Assembly: GCF_015277675.1 (NCBI RefSeq)
Contig: NZ_JADHEC010000003.1
Location: 62,001-126,000, forward strand
Reading direction: 5' to 3'
Source: Flavobacterium soyangense
GTDB lineage: Bacteria > Bacteroidota > Bacteroidia > Flavobacteriales > Flavobacteriaceae
DNA: 64,000 nucleotides
In this document: positions 62,449-64,000 of the stretch, in pieces
How the letters are laid out: each line of letters begins with the position of its first letter
Position numbering within the stretch: position 1 is the first letter of the stretch
Program-made: the position numbers and the translations under genes
The notes under the pieces: generated by a model
The model's input: only the letters and a program-made list of their open reading frames with translations
Told to the model about the DNA's origin: nothing
Databases searched by the model: none

Positions 62449-64000
62449 TTATTGTTTTATGAATCGATTTATTGAAGTTGATTCTTTGTCAGTAACTTCT
62501 AAAACATAGATTCCGTTACTAATATTGGAAACATTAATTGAACCATTTGATAATCGACCATTCATAATTAATTGACCTAACATATTGTAAACTTTAAATG
62601 GGGCATTTTCAGAAACTGAAGGTACATTCAAAATAGAAGTTGTTGGATTAGAGTACAATTTAATTTCTGTAATTGCTTTTGCAGAAACATTAGCTATTTT
62701 GGCAACACCTGAAATAATGTTTACAGTATAATCTTCAACTTGACCCGATGCAAATGTTTCACACATAGTGGGAATTGCATTGTATTTCATTGAAATTCTC
62801 ATCCTTGTTGAGCCAACTGTTGCTGTAGCAGGAATAGTAACACTTCCTGAAACCGGAGTTGTTTTTGAAACAGCAGCTGAAAATGCTAATTCTCCAGCAT
62901 CAGCAAAATCCCCGTCTCCATTGTAATCAATCCAAACTGCATATCCTTCAAATCTTTTTGCACCAGACCAAGATGGAGTTATTGTAATTGTGTAAGCCGT
63001 TCCTCTAGTTGCATTTGTTGAAATTGCAGTAAAATTTACATAGCCAGTTCCTCCAGTCGAAGTGTTATTGATAGTTCCAAAAACCACTTTGCCAATTGTT
63101 TCATTTGCTACACTAGTTCCTTGTGAAGTACAATATACTGAAGCTAAAGTTGTAATATTTACAGCATTGCTTGAAGCTGAAACATTTCCAACAGCATCTT
63201 TAGCTTTTACCGAAAAAGTATAAGCGGTTGAAGCCGTTAAACCACTCACTGCATAAGATGTACGGGCAGTTGTTGCTACTAAAGTGGCACCTCTATAGAC
63301 ATCATAACTTGTTACAGCCGCATTGTCAGTTGAAGCAGTCCAAGATAAATTTGTAGTTGTTGCAGTAGTTCCAGAAGCTGTTAAACTTGTTGGTGCGGTT
63401 GGTGAAATTGTATCAGCCACGACAACTGTTTGATTTTGGGTAGCAGTATTTTCATTACCATCATTATACGTCCAAACAATATTGAAAGTTCCTTGGGTTG
63501 AATAAGTCAAAGGACTTGGAGTTGTACCTATAATAGTTCCAACACAAACATCGGTTGCAGTTGGAGCAGTAACAGTTACAGTAGTTTGTCCTGTTGCATT
63601 TGCCAATGTTGTTACATCAGCTATAGGAGCAACGGTATCGTCTACAATTATTGTTTGATTTTGAGTTGAAGTATTACCGTTTCCATCATTATAAGTCCAA
63701 GTAAGGATTGTTGTTCATTGAGTTGTGATAGGTAACACTGTAGAAGTAGTTCCAATTACAGCTCCAGTACAACTACTAGTTGCAGTTGGTGCAGTTACAG
63801 TTGCTGAACATTGTCCAGTTATTGTTGGTAAAACCGTTAAATCAGCAACAGGTGCACAAACAGATAGAAAAGTAATTGTTTGACCACTTGTTGTTCCACA
63901 AGGATTAAATACAGTAACCGAAGCAGTTACACCAGTAGCTATATCAGCAGCAGGAATAGTAGCAGTAAGTTCAGTAGTACTTACAAATGTTGTAAGTCTA
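62449..64000 (-). pseudogene. T9SS-secreted surface protein, C-terminal part, with in-frame stop
   Basis: Open on the minus strand from the window edge, apart from one stop. Visible order: two HYR-like repeats, each with a block such as TWTYNDGNGNT / VWTYNDGNENT; a fibronectin III domain (APTSLTASGTTATTTNLSWT); a GEVED domain (YAVWIDYNGDGDFADAGE; FASGQVEDYTVNI); and a type IX secretion sorting tail (IKLYSNPTTSILNVPS, VYNMLGQLIMNG, ISNGIYVLEVTD, STSINRFIKQ). A TGA at 63715-63717 sits where the sister repeat has Gly (…STQGTFN… versus …TTQ*TTI…), a single-base change. Either a true nonsense mutation or a sequencing error. If active, the protein would be exported to the cell surface by T9SS. The N-terminus lies outside the window. 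Confidence 0.8.

Overview
This window reads as a Bacteroidota chromosome, most likely Flavobacterium or a close relative. Evidence: low GC, promoters with the TAnnTTTG -7 box, a four-gene-type Bacteroidota succinate dehydrogenase, AddA/AddB-like nuclease-helicases, a type IX secretion C-terminal sorting domain, and the core order riboflavin synthase / pdxA / DUF177 / rpmF / fabH / accB / accC. The genus is inferred from memory of gene families, not from a search.

Left core (1-33.8 kb): 3' end of purF, superoxide dismutase, AddA-like helicase-nuclease, kbl, an OmpA/TSP3 outer-membrane protein, AddB-like nuclease, an alpha/beta hydrolase, pepP, the sdhCAB operon (interrupted by a frameshifted four-helix-bundle gene), an omega-amidase-like enzyme, an Ig-like lipoprotein, comF, glyS, then a small signalling cluster (LytTR regulator with an abnormal receiver, a secreted protein made of five 14-residue repeats, a TPR sensor kinase and its response regulator), followed by thiL, lepA, dusB, a LolC/E-like permease, rbfA and methylmalonyl-CoA epimerase.

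Accessory region (33.9-56.1 kb): two islands stacked in tandem at the 3' end of a CAU tRNA gene, bounded by three copies of a 13-bp att core (33894, 50468, 56125). Island A (~16.6 kb) has a tyrosine recombinase and an unusual replication set: an SF3-like helicase fused to a Pol I-type 3'-5' exonuclease, translationally coupled to a separate family-A DNA polymerase, plus a Rep-like protein. Its cargo is defensive: an ABC-3C-type operon (nuclease-like effector, middle component, DUF3732-like ATPase), an NdpA-like nucleoid protein, and a complete retron (phosphoribosyltransferase-wHTH effector, structured msr-msd RNA with matching a1/a2 arms, reverse transcriptase). Island B (~5.7 kb) has no integrase; it carries an AEP-type primase, an SF3 helicase, HipBA and an SMC-like ATPase that is cut short and fused to the last codons of a second copy of the retron RT. 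The right ends of A and B are the same 310 bp (about 20 mismatches by eye), so B descends from an element that once had the same RT/att end.

Right core (56.1-64 kb): a proline-rich small membrane protein, riboflavin synthase, pdxA, DUF177/rpmF, fabH-accB-accC, and the C-terminal part of a large T9SS-secreted surface protein broken by one in-frame stop.
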